A DNA stretch of 64,000 bases, taken from Candidatus Villigracilis vicinus (GTDB lineage Bacteria; Chloroflexota; Anaerolineae; Anaerolineales; Villigracilaceae). Position 1 is the first letter of the stretch; each line of letters opens with the position of its first letter. The position numbers were made by a program, and so were the translations under genes. Shown piece by piece: positions 8,249 to 17,354 of this stretch. The notes under the pieces are model-generated. The model worked only from the letters and a program-made list of their open reading frames with translations. It did not search any database and was not told the DNA's origin. The DNA is taken from positions 186,001 through 250,000 of the forward strand of contig JADKIL010000006.1 of the NCBI GenBank assembly GCA_016721315.1, read 5' to 3'.

Positions 8249-9824
8249 CTACCGCAAACGGGTGGCTTGCTTTACAAGGTCAACAAATTCTTCCATTTCA
8301 TCGTCGCGATAGAGATAATCTTCCAAACGGCGGGCTTCATCATAGACATCGTTCAAAGAGCTATCCTCTGCCCAGTAACTGCCTTTCAGGATCTCGGCAT
8401 ATTCAGCCACAATGACAGCCCGCTGGAAATACGGGTCGGTCTCGCGGAAGTCACGCTCAATCTGTTCGGCAAAATAATCCTGCGAGATCTCCACGACTTG
8501 ATTCGTATCCGGGTCTTGCCAACGCATGTAGACGGTGGCGATCTTTCCAAAGGCATCGGGGTATAGTTTCACTTCGTAGAGCGCCGTCACAGAGTGACCC
8601 GCACCGATCTCGCCTGCATCCACACTATTATCGCGGAATTCATCATCGTCTACGGCGCGGTTCTCGTACCCTACCAGGCGATAATTCTTTACCACCTCGG
8701 GGTTAAACTCTACCTGCACCTTGGCATCCATGGCGATAGTTTGCAGTGTACCGGTGATCTCGTCAATGAACAGTTTGCGGGCTTCGTCGCGGTCATCTAC
8801 ATAGGCATAGAAGCCGTCGCCATTATCTGCGAGCTGTTCCATCAAAGTGTCGTTGTAATTATCCATGCCGAAGCCGATGGTCGTGAGCGTGATGCCTTCG
8901 GCGACATAGTGGTCGATCTCTTCGAGGATAGCTTCGGGTCCGGTCTCACCGACGTTTGCCACGCCATCCGAGCAGAGGATCACCCGATTAATTCCACCCG
9001 GCATGTAAGCTTCCATCGCCATGCCATACCCAAGGCGGATACCCGCCTCGGCGTTGGTGGCACCTTCAGGGCGTTAGGCTGTAAATGGCGTTGAGAATTT
9101 TCCCAGAATCAGAACCCCGTGTCGGCTCAAGAACGACGCGTGCTTCTGATCCATAGACCACAATACTGACGGTATCGTCACGGTGCAATTGCTCCACCAG
9201 CATCTCAAGCGATTGTTTGACCAAGCCCAGGCGGTTATCCATGTCCATTGAGCCTGAGACATCGATAACGAAGGTCAGAGCCGCATCTTTTCGTTCACCC
9301 TCTGGCACATCATAACCCTGAATCCCGACGCGGATCATGTCGTAGCGTTCGGTCTGGGTGAATGGGGATGGTCCGCCATCGATATAAATGCCAAAAGTCT
9401 GATGCGCGGACGGAAAGTCATAACCTTGATCAAAGTAATTGACATATTCTTCCACGCGCACTGAATCTTCGGGCGGAAGGTTACCGTCATTCAGGTAATT
9501 GCGCATGACGGTATAAGAACCGGTATCCACATCCAAAGCAAAAGTAGACAGGTTGTCATCTTCGGTATCTATGGATGGATTGACCCCATAGTCTTCGAAG
9601 AACATATCATATGGTTCGTTACTTGCAGAGGGATTTCCGCCACTTTGCTGCGGACCTTTGAGGGACTGTTCTTCAAGGGCAGCTGCCTCTGTGGCAGCAG
9701 GGGCAAGATCATATACTTCAGGAAAGGATGGGGATTCAGTGGAAGCGGGAGCACTTCCGCAAGCTGCTAAAAATAGCAGCAAAAATACGGCACAATAACC
9801 AAAGGTTTTGCGTAAGGTGGACAT
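8249..9824 (-). pseudogene. YfbK-like von Willebrand factor A lipoprotein, split by a frameshift
   Basis: Two minus-strand pieces make one gene: 9824-9066 (lipoprotein signal with lipobox LAAC, vWA N-terminal region, MIDAS 'DVSGSMD') and 9065-8249 (rest of the vWA domain and the DUF3520-type C-terminus). The break is at 9071-9066, where the reading is 'SLTP' then TGA. With one C removed it reads on as 'PEGATNAEAGIRLGYGMAME', exactly the sequence expected for the family, so about 525 residues were encoded. The YfbK family consists of secreted proteins with a metal-binding adhesion domain and unknown role. The start is well supported by AAGGAG before the ATG. The cause could be a sequence error, a true mutation, or a +1 shift on CCC-UGA. 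Confidence 0.85.
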
Positions 9825-10297
9825 TTTTCTTCTCCTTAAGAATATATAATTTGAATACGAACAGGTGAAGAAGATCAGCTGGCGGCGTCCGACTGGTCTT
9901 CAAAAGAATTCACATCACATCATGCGCCCTCCTTTCAGGGATGGCATTCCCTACGGGTTCGTTCTGTTTCCTAATGGACGTATCGCTGTTGGGGAAAGTT
10001 CCCCCATCGAACGATATGATTCATTTTGACATGTTTCAAGAGGGATTTCAACTTTTATTTTTGATAAGGGAAGACATTACCGGAAGCAATCGCCTCACAA
10101 GGAACGCATCCACTCAACTATTTAGCGCCTGAAATGTATTCACGTTTTGGGCTTAATCCCTTTGGCACGATTGGACAATTCATCACAAGCCAGTGGTAGA
10201 ATTGCCAATTGCCAAACGGAAGAGAGAGAAAAGCACTCCCAAAAAGCTCAAATAAACGCAAAGGTTGCGCCGTTTGGAATACACTGGAGCGGCAGTC
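9825..10297. other. Intergenic region between divergent genes
   Basis: 473 bases between the vWA lipoprotein and the cyclitol-type operon. On the minus strand a start-stop motif (AAAGGAGGGCGC then ATG ATG TGA, 9932-9914) and a short hairpin near 9938-9951 precede the vWA gene. A GGGGAA/TTCCCC palindrome lies near 9992-10006. On the plus strand, TAGAAT at 10197-10202 with TTGGAC at 10171-10176 is a weak promoter with a 20-base spacer. No convincing gene was found. Confidence 0.45.
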
Positions 10298-11543
10298 ATG
10301 ATCAAATTAAGTTACAGTACCTTCGGATTAACCAACCTGAGCTATCTGGATTCGATCACCGAGGTGGATAAGGCAGGGTATCCGGGGATCGAGTTATCGT
10401 TTCACCGGGATCAATTTAATCCCTTTGATATCACAGATGAAAAGATAGCAGCCATCAAGAAGCGTTTTGAGACTGTGCAGGTAAAACCCGCCTGCGTTTC
10501 AACCGCCTCGCATTTTTTTACACCCCAACGCCCCCATGAACCCTCCCTAATGACCCCCGACCTGGCAGGCAGGAAACGCCGCATCGATCTTGTCCAGCGC
10601 GGAATTGACTTTGCCCGCAAGATGGACGTATCCCTGGTCACCTTTGGCAGCGGTTTCATTCGCGACGAACATGTTGCAAACCCGTCAGTCAACCCGCGCG
10701 AACTCCTGATAGACAGCATCCAGCAATGCCTGCGCTCTGTTCATGATGATGAAGACATTACCTTGTTGATCGAGCCTGAGCCGGGAATGTACATCGAAAC
10801 TCTACAGCAAGGTATGGATCTGGTAAAAGAGATCAATTCGCCTAAATTCCAGCTTCATCTGGACCTGTGTCACAATTTCTGCTCTGAACAGGACTATCTC
10901 GGCGCGCTTGCCAAAGCCGCGCCTTATGCAAAATTCCTGCATGTTTCCGATGCACAAGAGGGGTATAACCTCAAACTTGTCAAAATGACCGACGACCTGA
11001 AGCTCGACATGGATTTTGCGCACTACCTGATCTACTTCCCCGATTCCGCAGAATACCTGTTGGTGGATCGCGATCACCCGATCTATTTTTACGATGGCGA
11101 AAAACCGGACAGCAGGAAATTGAAACGCATCGAATCGATCCTGAGCTTCGGTCAAAATCTCCCAGCCGCCCGCCTTCGTAGACTATAACAGTCTATTCGC
11201 AGGCACATCCCAATTCGAGAGCGAGATCTTCGTTTATTTAATATCCGTTCCCGGATTAACATACGATGTGCTTGAACGTGCGCGCCCCATTATTATTTAC
11301 CTGCGCAGCACAAAAGACGCGAACGGCAAATTGTTGATGAACAAAATGGTGGCGAACACCCTGACGGGCATTGTCCACTTTCATGAAATTCCCGGCGAAG
11401 GAACAATGGATTTTGCCGCAAGCCTCAAGGCATTGAATGACAATGGATTTTCAGGGTACGCATCCGTTGAACTGTATCACCACGTACAATCCTGGCAAAA
11501 AGCCCTGAACGACAGCTACAGGCATTTGTCACAATTCGTATAA
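10298..11543 (+). pseudogene. TIM-barrel sugar-phosphate isomerase/epimerase (EboE-like), frameshifted
   Basis: ATG at 10298, with GGAG 10 bases upstream. The first piece runs to 11188; the second resumes in another frame from about 11169 to 11543. Removing one C from 'gccgcccgcc' (11165-11174) joins 'QNLPAA' to 'AFVDYNSLFAGTSQFESEIF' and gives about 415 residues. The xylose-isomerase-like barrel is visible: 'GYPGIELSFHRDQFNP', 'LLIEPEPG', 'HLDLCHNF', 'FLHVSDAQEG', and at the end 'HFHEIPGEGTMDF' with 'GYASVELYHH'. An unusual insert of about 110 residues lies before the last part. It is the first gene of an operon with LuxS, a sugar-phosphate cyclase and a prenyltransferase, the setting in which EboE-type TIM-barrel proteins occur. 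Substrate unknown. Confidence 0.75.
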
Positions 11544-11576
11544 TAAGCACTTGTTCAGACAGAGGAGTAAGTAAAA

Positions 11577-12056
11577 ATGATAAACGTTGAACAACTCGGT
11601 TGGGAACCCGCCACGGTCGGGGAGCTTGACCATCGTTTATTGAAGGCGCCGCATGTCAAACTGCGCTCATTCACAACCGGACCGGCAGGCGATGTGGTTT
11701 ACGCAGTCGACCTGCGGATCAATGAACCAAATGTTACATTCCTTTCTTCCACCGAAATGCACTCGTACGAGCATTTTCTACTGGCTGGCTTTCAAAAATA
11801 CCTGCCGCAAAACTTTATCTCCATTGGCTTAATGGGCTGTCAGACCGGTTTTTATTTGACCCTCTTCAACGAAGGCAATGCCGGGAAGATCTGCTCAGTA
11901 TACGAGAATATTCTGAATGATATTTTAAGCGCCAGTGAAGTGCCGTACGTCAACATCATGCAATGCGGCAATTATAAGAATCACAGCCTTGAACTCGCAC
12001 AACAGCTTGCCAGGAGGGTGTTGGATGCCAAATCCAACTGGCGCAAAGTAGTATGA
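11577..12056 (+). CDS. luxS: S-ribosylhomocysteine lyase LuxS
   Basis: 159 residues. The metal ligands and catalytic residues of LuxS are all present: 'HSYEH' (H62, E65, H66), 'MGCQTGFYL' (C88) and 'MQCGNYKNHSLE' (C130). The N-terminal 'ELDHRLLKAPHVKLRSF' also fits. LuxS splits S-ribosylhomocysteine into homocysteine and 4,5-dihydroxy-2,3-pentanedione, the precursor of autoinducer-2. The sequence differs from the E. coli and Bacillus forms (S-Y in place of T-L before the E-H pair, shorter loop before it). A GAGGAG ribosome site precedes the ATG. Its stop overlaps the start of the cyclase (ATGA), so it is translationally tied to that gene. Confidence 0.93.
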   Translation: MINVEQLGWEPATVGELDHRLLKAPHVKLRSFTTGPAGDVVYAVDLRINEPNVTFLSSTEMHSYEHFLLAGFQKYLPQNFISIGLMGCQTGFYLTLFNEGNAGKICSVYENILNDILSASEVPYVNIMQCGNYKNHSLELAQQLARRVLDAKSNWRKVV

Positions 12057-13192
12057 CAGATAGAACGCAAACATGGCGTGTGACCCATCAACACACGATC
12101 GAGTACGAGGTTGTCAATTCACCCAACCTGTTTCATCCGCAAAACCTATCCCTGCTTTCTGCAGGAAAAACACAAAACGCCCGCAGATTTGTGGTGGTGG
12201 ATACCACCGTCTACAAAAATCATGCGTCACAGATCAGAAGTTACTTTGAGTCCCATCAAATCGAGGCGCAGATATATCCGTTCCCCGGTGGGGAAGAAAA
12301 TAAGACCCCGGAGAACTTTATCTCCATCGTACGTGCGCTGGACGCCTTCCCGATCCACCGCAGGGATGAGCCGATCATCGCCATTGGCGGCGGGGTACTA
12401 ACCGATATAGTCGGCTTTGTCGCCAGCACATACCGGCGCGGCATCCCGCACATCAAGGTTCCCACCACACTCATGGGGTATGTTGATGCGTCCATTGGCA
12501 TAAAGACCGGCTTGAACTTTGATGGTCATAAAAACCGGCTTGGCGCGTTCACGCCGCCGCAAAAGGTTCTGCTCGACCGCTCGCTTCTTAAAACCCTTCC
12601 AAGGCGGCACATCCTTAATGGCGTTTGTGAGATCATCAAACTGGCAGTAATAAAAGATATCGAGTTATTCCAAATGCTGGAATGCCATGGCTCACAAAGC
12701 GTGGATTCTAATTTTCAGGATGAACAAGGCGGCATCATTCTGGACCGGGCAATTTCAGGTATGTTGGAGGAATTGCAGCCGAATCTCTTCGAAGAAGAAC
12801 TGGCTCGCAAAGTGGACTTTGGTCATACCTTCAGCTACGGGCTGGAGACCCGCCATGAAGCGCATCTCTTCCATGGCGAAGCTGTGTTGCTTGATATAGT
12901 GCTCTCCATGCTGATCGCCAGGTCGCGCGGCATGCTCTCCGAGGCAGAGACCGGGAGATTTTTCAATTTGATCGCCGCATTGGGCATTTCCCTTAACACT
13001 GCGATCCTGGATACCGAACTGTTGTGGGAGTCGCTTGAAGAACGAACCTACCACCGCAACCGCCTGCAGCGCGTCCCCATGCCAAACGGATTGGGTGAAT
13101 GTATATTCCTGAACGATATTTGCAGAGACGAGATCGAATCTGCCGTAAAAAACCTAGAAGATTGGATTGCCATAAAACATGACCACATTTGA
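12053..13192 (+). CDS. Sugar-phosphate cyclase (3-dehydroquinate-synthase fold; EboD / C7-cyclitol synthase type)
   Basis: 379 residues. NAD motif 'GGGVLTDIVGFVASTYRRG' (112-130) and zinc ligands E193 ('GVCEIIKLA'), H258 ('DFGHTFSYGLE') and H274 ('FHGEAV'). The stretch 'VPTTLMGYVDASIGIKTGLNF' and then 'HKNRLGAFTPPQKVLLD' is characteristic of sedoheptulose-7-phosphate cyclases (2-epi-5-epi-valiolone synthase and relatives) and of EboD, rather than of true AroB, which reads 'SVGGKTGVN'. It should cyclise a sugar phosphate to a cyclitol or cyclohexanone. It overlaps luxS by four bases and the methyltransferase by 14. No shikimate genes are nearby, which supports a specialised role. Confidence 0.85.
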   Translation: MTDRTQTWRVTHQHTIEYEVVNSPNLFHPQNLSLLSAGKTQNARRFVVVDTTVYKNHASQIRSYFESHQIEAQIYPFPGGEENKTPENFISIVRALDAFPIHRRDEPIIAIGGGVLTDIVGFVASTYRRGIPHIKVPTTLMGYVDASIGIKTGLNFDGHKNRLGAFTPPQKVLLDRSLLKTLPRRHILNGVCEIIKLAVIKDIELFQMLECHGSQSVDSNFQDEQGGIILDRAISGMLEELQPNLFEEELARKVDFGHTFSYGLETRHEAHLFHGEAVLLDIVLSMLIARSRGMLSEAETGRFFNLIAALGISLNTAILDTELLWESLEERTYHRNRLQRVPMPNGLGECIFLNDICRDEIESAVKNLEDWIAIKHDHI

Positions 13193-13889
13193 AAATGCCG
13201 ATAACAAAGAGATCGATAAATTCGACCGTGTCTCCCAGATCTGGTGGGATCCCAAAGGAGAAATGGGCACTCTCCATACTATTAATCCACTGCGCACGAA
13301 CTTTATTACAGAAAAGCTTTCTGTGAGCCAGCCCAAAATCCTGGATGTAGGCTGCGGCGGTGGAATCTTGTCCGAAGCGCTCGCCAAGGCAGGCGCCCAG
13401 GTGACAGGCACCGATCTTTCCGAAGCTTCTTTGGAAGCAGCAAGGCATCATGCAAAACAAGGCGGTCTCGAAATTGAGTATTTATACGAACGCGTGGAAG
13501 ATCTCGCTGAAAAACGCGCAGGTACCTACGATGCCGTGACCTGCATGGAAATGCTTGAGCACGTCCCCGAACCGAACAAGATCATTGCCGCCTGTGTCAA
13601 GGCATTGAAGCCCGGTGGGCACATCTTTTTTTCCACCATCAACCGCACGCCCAAAGCTTTCCTCTTCGCCATCGTCGGCGGGGAATATATTCTGCGGCTT
13701 TTACCGCGCGGCACCCACTCGTACAGCAAATTGATCCGCCCAAGCGAGTTAAAGGACTGGTCAGCACAGAATGGGCTCACCTATGCACGCATCGCAAGCC
13801 TGATGTACAACCCATTCAACGGCACGTTCAAGGTTGCCATGGGTAAAGAAGATGTGAACTACATGATGCACTTCACGAAAAGCAAATAA
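13179..13889 (+). CDS. UbiG-like O-methyltransferase
   Basis: 236 residues. It resembles UbiG along its full length: 'EIDKFDRVSQIWWDPKGEMGTLHTINPLR' at the N-terminus, the SAM motif 'ILDVGCGGGILSEALAKAGAQVTGTDLS', 'DAVTCMEMLEHVPEP', 'FFSTINRTPKAF', 'GTHSYSKLIRPSEL', and 'DVNYMMHFTK' at the end. UbiG methylates hydroxyl groups on polyprenylated rings in ubiquinone synthesis. No other ubiquinone gene is in view, and this gene lies inside a cyclase-prenyltransferase operon. The likelier job is O-methylation of the operon's own product. Its SAM by-product feeds the nucleosidase/LuxS route. Confidence 0.88.
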   Translation: MTTFENADNKEIDKFDRVSQIWWDPKGEMGTLHTINPLRTNFITEKLSVSQPKILDVGCGGGILSEALAKAGAQVTGTDLSEASLEAARHHAKQGGLEIEYLYERVEDLAEKRAGTYDAVTCMEMLEHVPEPNKIIAACVKALKPGGHIFFSTINRTPKAFLFAIVGGEYILRLLPRGTHSYSKLIRPSELKDWSAQNGLTYARIASLMYNPFNGTFKVAMGKEDVNYMMHFTKSK

Positions 13890-13909
13890 TCCGACGCAAA
13901 GGATAATTA

Positions 13910-14803
13910 ATGAAGAAATTTTTCGCACTTTCGAGAACCACTCACGGCGTACTGGATCTCGCCGGTCCCGGATTCATCGCCTTGCTTTGGCTGGGAAAAT
14001 TCCCGGAAATTGGAACCATCCTACTTTCGATCTTCACCGCTTTTGCCGCCTATACCGCCATCTATGCATTGAACGACCTGATAGGCATTGCAGTAGACAA
14101 AGAAAAATTCAGCGGCGGGATCAACGCCGGGTATTCCGTTGAAGCTTCAGACCTGCGCTACCCCCTTGCACAAAATGCGCTCAGCTATCGCAGCGGCTGG
14201 CTATGGTTCATTGGCTGGTTCACAATAGCCCTGATCGGTTCTTACTTTCTCAATCCCGCCATAGACATCATCCTGATCGCAGCCGCAATTCTGGAGATCA
14301 TCTATGTCATGCTTCTAAAAGTCACTTACCTGCGTACTTTCGTGAGCGGGTTTGTCAAATCCAGCGGACCCATTGCTGCGATCTTCGTTGTAGATCCTTC
14401 CCCTGCCCCCACACTCGTGCTGCTGGTTCTGGCATGGGTCTTTTTCTGGGAGATCGGCGGGCAGAACATCCCGGCTGATTGGAATGACACTGTTGAAGAC
14501 AAGCGCGTCAACGCCAAGACCATCCCGATCCACTTTGGCACAAAACGAGCGGGACAGATCGTTGTTGCTACGCTGTCCGTTACATCCGTCTTGAGCCTTT
14601 TCCTGCCAATGGTATCACCGCTGAATCTAGGCTGGGCATATCTGCTCGCAAGCGCCGCCTCTGCCGGCTATCTGCTCCTGCGCCCCGGGCTTCAACTTGC
14701 CAATGGACAGGAAGGGCGCCAAGCCGCCGCATTGTTCGACAACGCCAGTTTCTACCCAATGGCACAATTGCTGATCATCACCATCTTCGTTCTCTTCAGT
14801 TGA
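13910..14803 (+). CDS. UbiA-like prenyltransferase (EboC-like)
   Basis: 297 residues with about eight membrane helices. The two metal-diphosphate motifs of UbiA enzymes are visible: 'ALNDLIGIAVDKEKF' (N55, D56, D63) and 'PADWNDTVEDKRVNAKTIP' (D190, D193, D197). Such enzymes move a polyprenyl chain from its diphosphate to an acceptor within the membrane. The acceptor here is unknown. In this operon it could be the cyclitol or ring product of the cyclase. EboC of the ebo cluster is the same superfamily. It starts 20 bases after the UbiG-like gene. Confidence 0.88.
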   Translation: MKKFFALSRTTHGVLDLAGPGFIALLWLGKFPEIGTILLSIFTAFAAYTAIYALNDLIGIAVDKEKFSGGINAGYSVEASDLRYPLAQNALSYRSGWLWFIGWFTIALIGSYFLNPAIDIILIAAAILEIIYVMLLKVTYLRTFVSGFVKSSGPIAAIFVVDPSPAPTLVLLVLAWVFFWEIGGQNIPADWNDTVEDKRVNAKTIPIHFGTKRAGQIVVATLSVTSVLSLFLPMVSPLNLGWAYLLASAASAGYLLLRPGLQLANGQEGRQAAALFDNASFYPMAQLLIITIFVLFS

Positions 14804-14807
14804 TACA

Positions 14808-16415
14808 TTGAAAAAAAGCGCCCCCTGGTATCACACAACCAGCATCTATCATATTTATCCGCGTTCCTACAAAGACAGCAACGGTGACGGGATAGGCGAC
14901 ATTCAAGGCATCATCCAAAAACTGGATTACATCCGTGATCTTGGTTTTGAATCGATCTGGAGTTCGCCTTTCTTCGCCTCGCCTCAAGCGGATTTTGGGT
15001 ACGACGTTGCCGATTTCACCAGCATCTCACCTGAATTTGGCAGCATGGATGACGCCCTGCAATTGATAGATGAAGTTCACAAGCGTGGGATGCGCATGAA
15101 CTTTGACCTGATCTTGAACCACACTTCCGATCAACATGCGTGGTTCAAAGAATCCAGATCGTCAAGAGATAACTCCAGAGCAAACTGGTACATCTGGCGC
15201 GATAAACCGAATAATTGGAACAGTATGACCGGCGGCAACGGCTGGCATTTTGCAAAAGAACGCGGTCAATATTACTGGTCAAGTTTCCTGCCCTTTCAAC
15301 CAGACCTGAACTGGCGCAACCCGGATGTAAAAAAAGCCATGTTCGATATCATCCGCTTTTGGCTTGGCAAAGGCGTGGACGGGTTTCGGTTGGATATTTT
15401 CAACACGATTTATAAAGATGCCGAATTTCGAAACAATCCATTCACCTTCAAACTTGCACCCACACCAGATGATCCCTCGGGATATTTCCAGAAGGCGAAA
15501 TTCTCACAAGACCAGCCGGAAAGTTTCGAGCTTGCCAAAGAATTAAGACAGGTCTGTGAAGAATTCGGCGATACGCTGACGGTCGGTGAGATCACGGCAA
15601 AACGGAATATTGTCCGTAAATTTGCCGGGGAAGAAAAAAATGACGGTCTGACGCTCGCCTTCGATTTCGAAATGCTCGAATTCAAATTCACAGCCGGATA
15701 TTTCCGCAGATTGATCAGCGACATCGAAACCCATTTCCCGCCGCCTTTCATGCCGGTTTATGTATTCAGTAATCTCGACAAACGTCGCAGCATCCACCGG
15801 CTTGGGAATGACATGCGCAAGGCAAAACTACTGCACATGCTGCAGCTAACCGTGCGTGGCGTACCCTGCATGTATTACGGCGAAGAGATCGGCATGACCA
15901 ACCTGCATCTGCCGTTCAAGACCGCCCTGGACCCCATCCCTCACAAATACACATTCGCACCGCGCTTCGTCTTTGACCTTCTCAATGTGACCGTCAACCG
16001 CGACGAAGTCCGCACCCCAATGCAATGGGACTCCACCAAACACGCAGGCTTTTCTTCTGCAGAACAGACCTGGCTGCCAGTCCACCCGGAATATGGCAAT
16101 ATTAATGTTGCCAGTGAAAATTTAGACAGCGCCTCACTTCTAAACACCATCCGATCATTGATGCGTCTACGCAGAGAAAACCCGGCGCTGCAGACAGGGA
16201 CACTCGAATTTCTGGAGGGTCTCCCTGACGAGGTACTTGGATACACGCGCAAGACCGAGACCGAAACATTGCTTGTGCTTTTGAACTTTGGCGAGACCGC
16301 CAAAGAGGTCAGACTTAAATTTTCAGAAACAGCGTACAAGCTTTCGGTCGGGGACGAAGCTCAGGGAGAATCCGCCCGCCTGAATGGATTCGGGGGCTTG
16401 ATCCTCGTCGGCTAG
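14808..16415 (+). CDS. GH13 alpha-glucosidase family protein
   Basis: 535 residues from a TTG start four bases after the prenyltransferase stop, so it belongs to that operon. No signal peptide. Regions of the alpha-amylase family are clear: 'DLILNHTSD' (region I), 'GVDGFRLDIFN' (nucleophile Asp, region II), 'TLTVGEITA' (acid Glu, region III). Region IV reads 'VFSNLDKRR', where the family normally has N-H-D, so the transition-state histidine is replaced by leucine although the Asp remains. The N-terminal 'YHIYPRSYKDSNGDGIGDIQGI' is typical of oligo-1,6-glucosidase and alpha-glucosidase. It may trim or transfer glucose on the operon's product. The missing His could mean altered or weak hydrolysis. 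Confidence 0.85.
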   Translation: MKKSAPWYHTTSIYHIYPRSYKDSNGDGIGDIQGIIQKLDYIRDLGFESIWSSPFFASPQADFGYDVADFTSISPEFGSMDDALQLIDEVHKRGMRMNFDLILNHTSDQHAWFKESRSSRDNSRANWYIWRDKPNNWNSMTGGNGWHFAKERGQYYWSSFLPFQPDLNWRNPDVKKAMFDIIRFWLGKGVDGFRLDIFNTIYKDAEFRNNPFTFKLAPTPDDPSGYFQKAKFSQDQPESFELAKELRQVCEEFGDTLTVGEITAKRNIVRKFAGEEKNDGLTLAFDFEMLEFKFTAGYFRRLISDIETHFPPPFMPVYVFSNLDKRRSIHRLGNDMRKAKLLHMLQLTVRGVPCMYYGEEIGMTNLHLPFKTALDPIPHKYTFAPRFVFDLLNVTVNRDEVRTPMQWDSTKHAGFSSAEQTWLPVHPEYGNINVASENLDSASLLNTIRSLMRLRRENPALQTGTLEFLEGLPDEVLGYTRKTETETLLVLLNFGETAKEVRLKFSETAYKLSVGDEAQGESARLNGFGGLILVG

Positions 16416-16439
16416 CCTGCATCCAAAGAGCGCACTAGG

Positions 16440-16445
16440 TATAAT
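16440..16445 (+). promoter_or_regulatory. -10 box of the SUMF1-domain gene (leaderless type)
   Basis: TATAAT is followed after six bases by the ATG at 16452. Transcription should begin at the initiation codon itself. No ribosome site is present. Confidence 0.6.
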
Positions 16446-16451
16446 TTCACC

Positions 16452-17354
16452 ATGTCCAGATCTAAAACCTTTATTTTGTCATTTGTCACCATCGGCTTTC
16501 TGTTTATAACTGCCGCAGTAGTTTTCAACTTCGATGTCGTCATCCGATTGAACAATGCCTATAAAGCAGGAACATTGAGCGAACAAAAAATTCGCTACGA
16601 GATCGCCGCTTACAACCTTAATAGTTGGAAGCGGATAACGCCCATCAAAAAACAAGTTTCCCCTGCAGATGGAATGGTACAGGTCTATGTACCTGAGGGC
16701 GAGTTTGAAATGGGCAAACCAGGCACTCCAGACGGCAACTCACCCGAACACATGGTTTATCTCAACGCGTTCTGGATCGACCGGGTGGAAGTTTCCAATG
16801 GCATGTATTCCAAATGTGTAGCAGCTGGCACCTGCGACCTGCCGATCACGAGTGAAAATCCATATTATGGTCAGTGGGTGTACCGCGACCTGCCAGTCGT
16901 GTATGTGAGTTGGTATGCAGCGACAACCTATTGTGAATGGGCTGGGCGCAGGTTGCCTACCGAGGCAGAATGGGAAAAAGCAGCACGTGGTACTGATACA
17001 CGCAGCTACCCATGGGGCAACCAACTTCCCAACCCGAGGTTGGCAAATTTCACTGGGTCATTGGTCGGAGAGCCTGTTTCGGTATATCGCTACCCCAGCG
17101 GCGCAAGCCCATACGGCGCGCTCAATATGGCAGGCAATGTGCGCGAATGGATTGCAGATTGGTTCAGCCTGACCTACTATATGGAAACTCCCTACGAAAA
17201 CCCCACTGGACCTGAAAATGGCATTGAACGTTCAATGCGCAGCGGCGCCTATGATGCGGATGCAAATGAGATATATGCCGTCTCACGCTACAAGCATGAA
17301 CCACAGTCAGCAGGACTTAGCCGCGGGTTTCGCTGCGCTGAATCGGCAAAATAA
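16452..17354 (+). CDS. Membrane-anchored SUMF1/FGE-sulfatase domain protein
   Basis: 300 residues. One N-terminal membrane helix (about residues 7-27) is followed by the formylglycine-generating-enzyme fold: 'MVQVYVPEGEFEMG', 'FWIDRVEVSNGMYSKCV', 'DLPVVYVSWYAATTYCEWAGRRLPTEAEWEKAARG', 'YPWGN', 'NMAGNVREWIADW' and 'RGFRCA'. The paired active-site cysteines of true FGE are not evident, so it is probably a non-FGE member facing outward. Many such proteins bind ligands or act as accessory enzymes. It is preceded by its own -10 box and followed by a terminator, so it is a single-gene unit. Confidence 0.85.
   Translation: MSRSKTFILSFVTIGFLFITAAVVFNFDVVIRLNNAYKAGTLSEQKIRYEIAAYNLNSWKRITPIKKQVSPADGMVQVYVPEGEFEMGKPGTPDGNSPEHMVYLNAFWIDRVEVSNGMYSKCVAAGTCDLPITSENPYYGQWVYRDLPVVYVSWYAATTYCEWAGRRLPTEAEWEKAARGTDTRSYPWGNQLPNPRLANFTGSLVGEPVSVYRYPSGASPYGALNMAGNVREWIADWFSLTYYMETPYENPTGPENGIERSMRSGAYDADANEIYAVSRYKHEPQSAGLSRGFRCAESAK

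Noticed and set aside
9914..9932. Start-stop motif (AAAGGAGGGCGC ATG ATG TGA) before the vWA gene
   Set aside because: Too short to be a gene and there is no sign of conservation; mentioned only in the intergenic entry.
9941..10132. 63-codon plus-strand open frame
   Set aside because: No ribosome site, no promoter and no recognisable composition; probably chance in a gene gap.
13179..14803. Ubiquinone synthesis genes (ubiG, ubiA)
   Set aside because: Although each protein resembles its Ubi relative, no UbiC/D/E/H/B genes are present and the cyclase-LuxS context points to another product.
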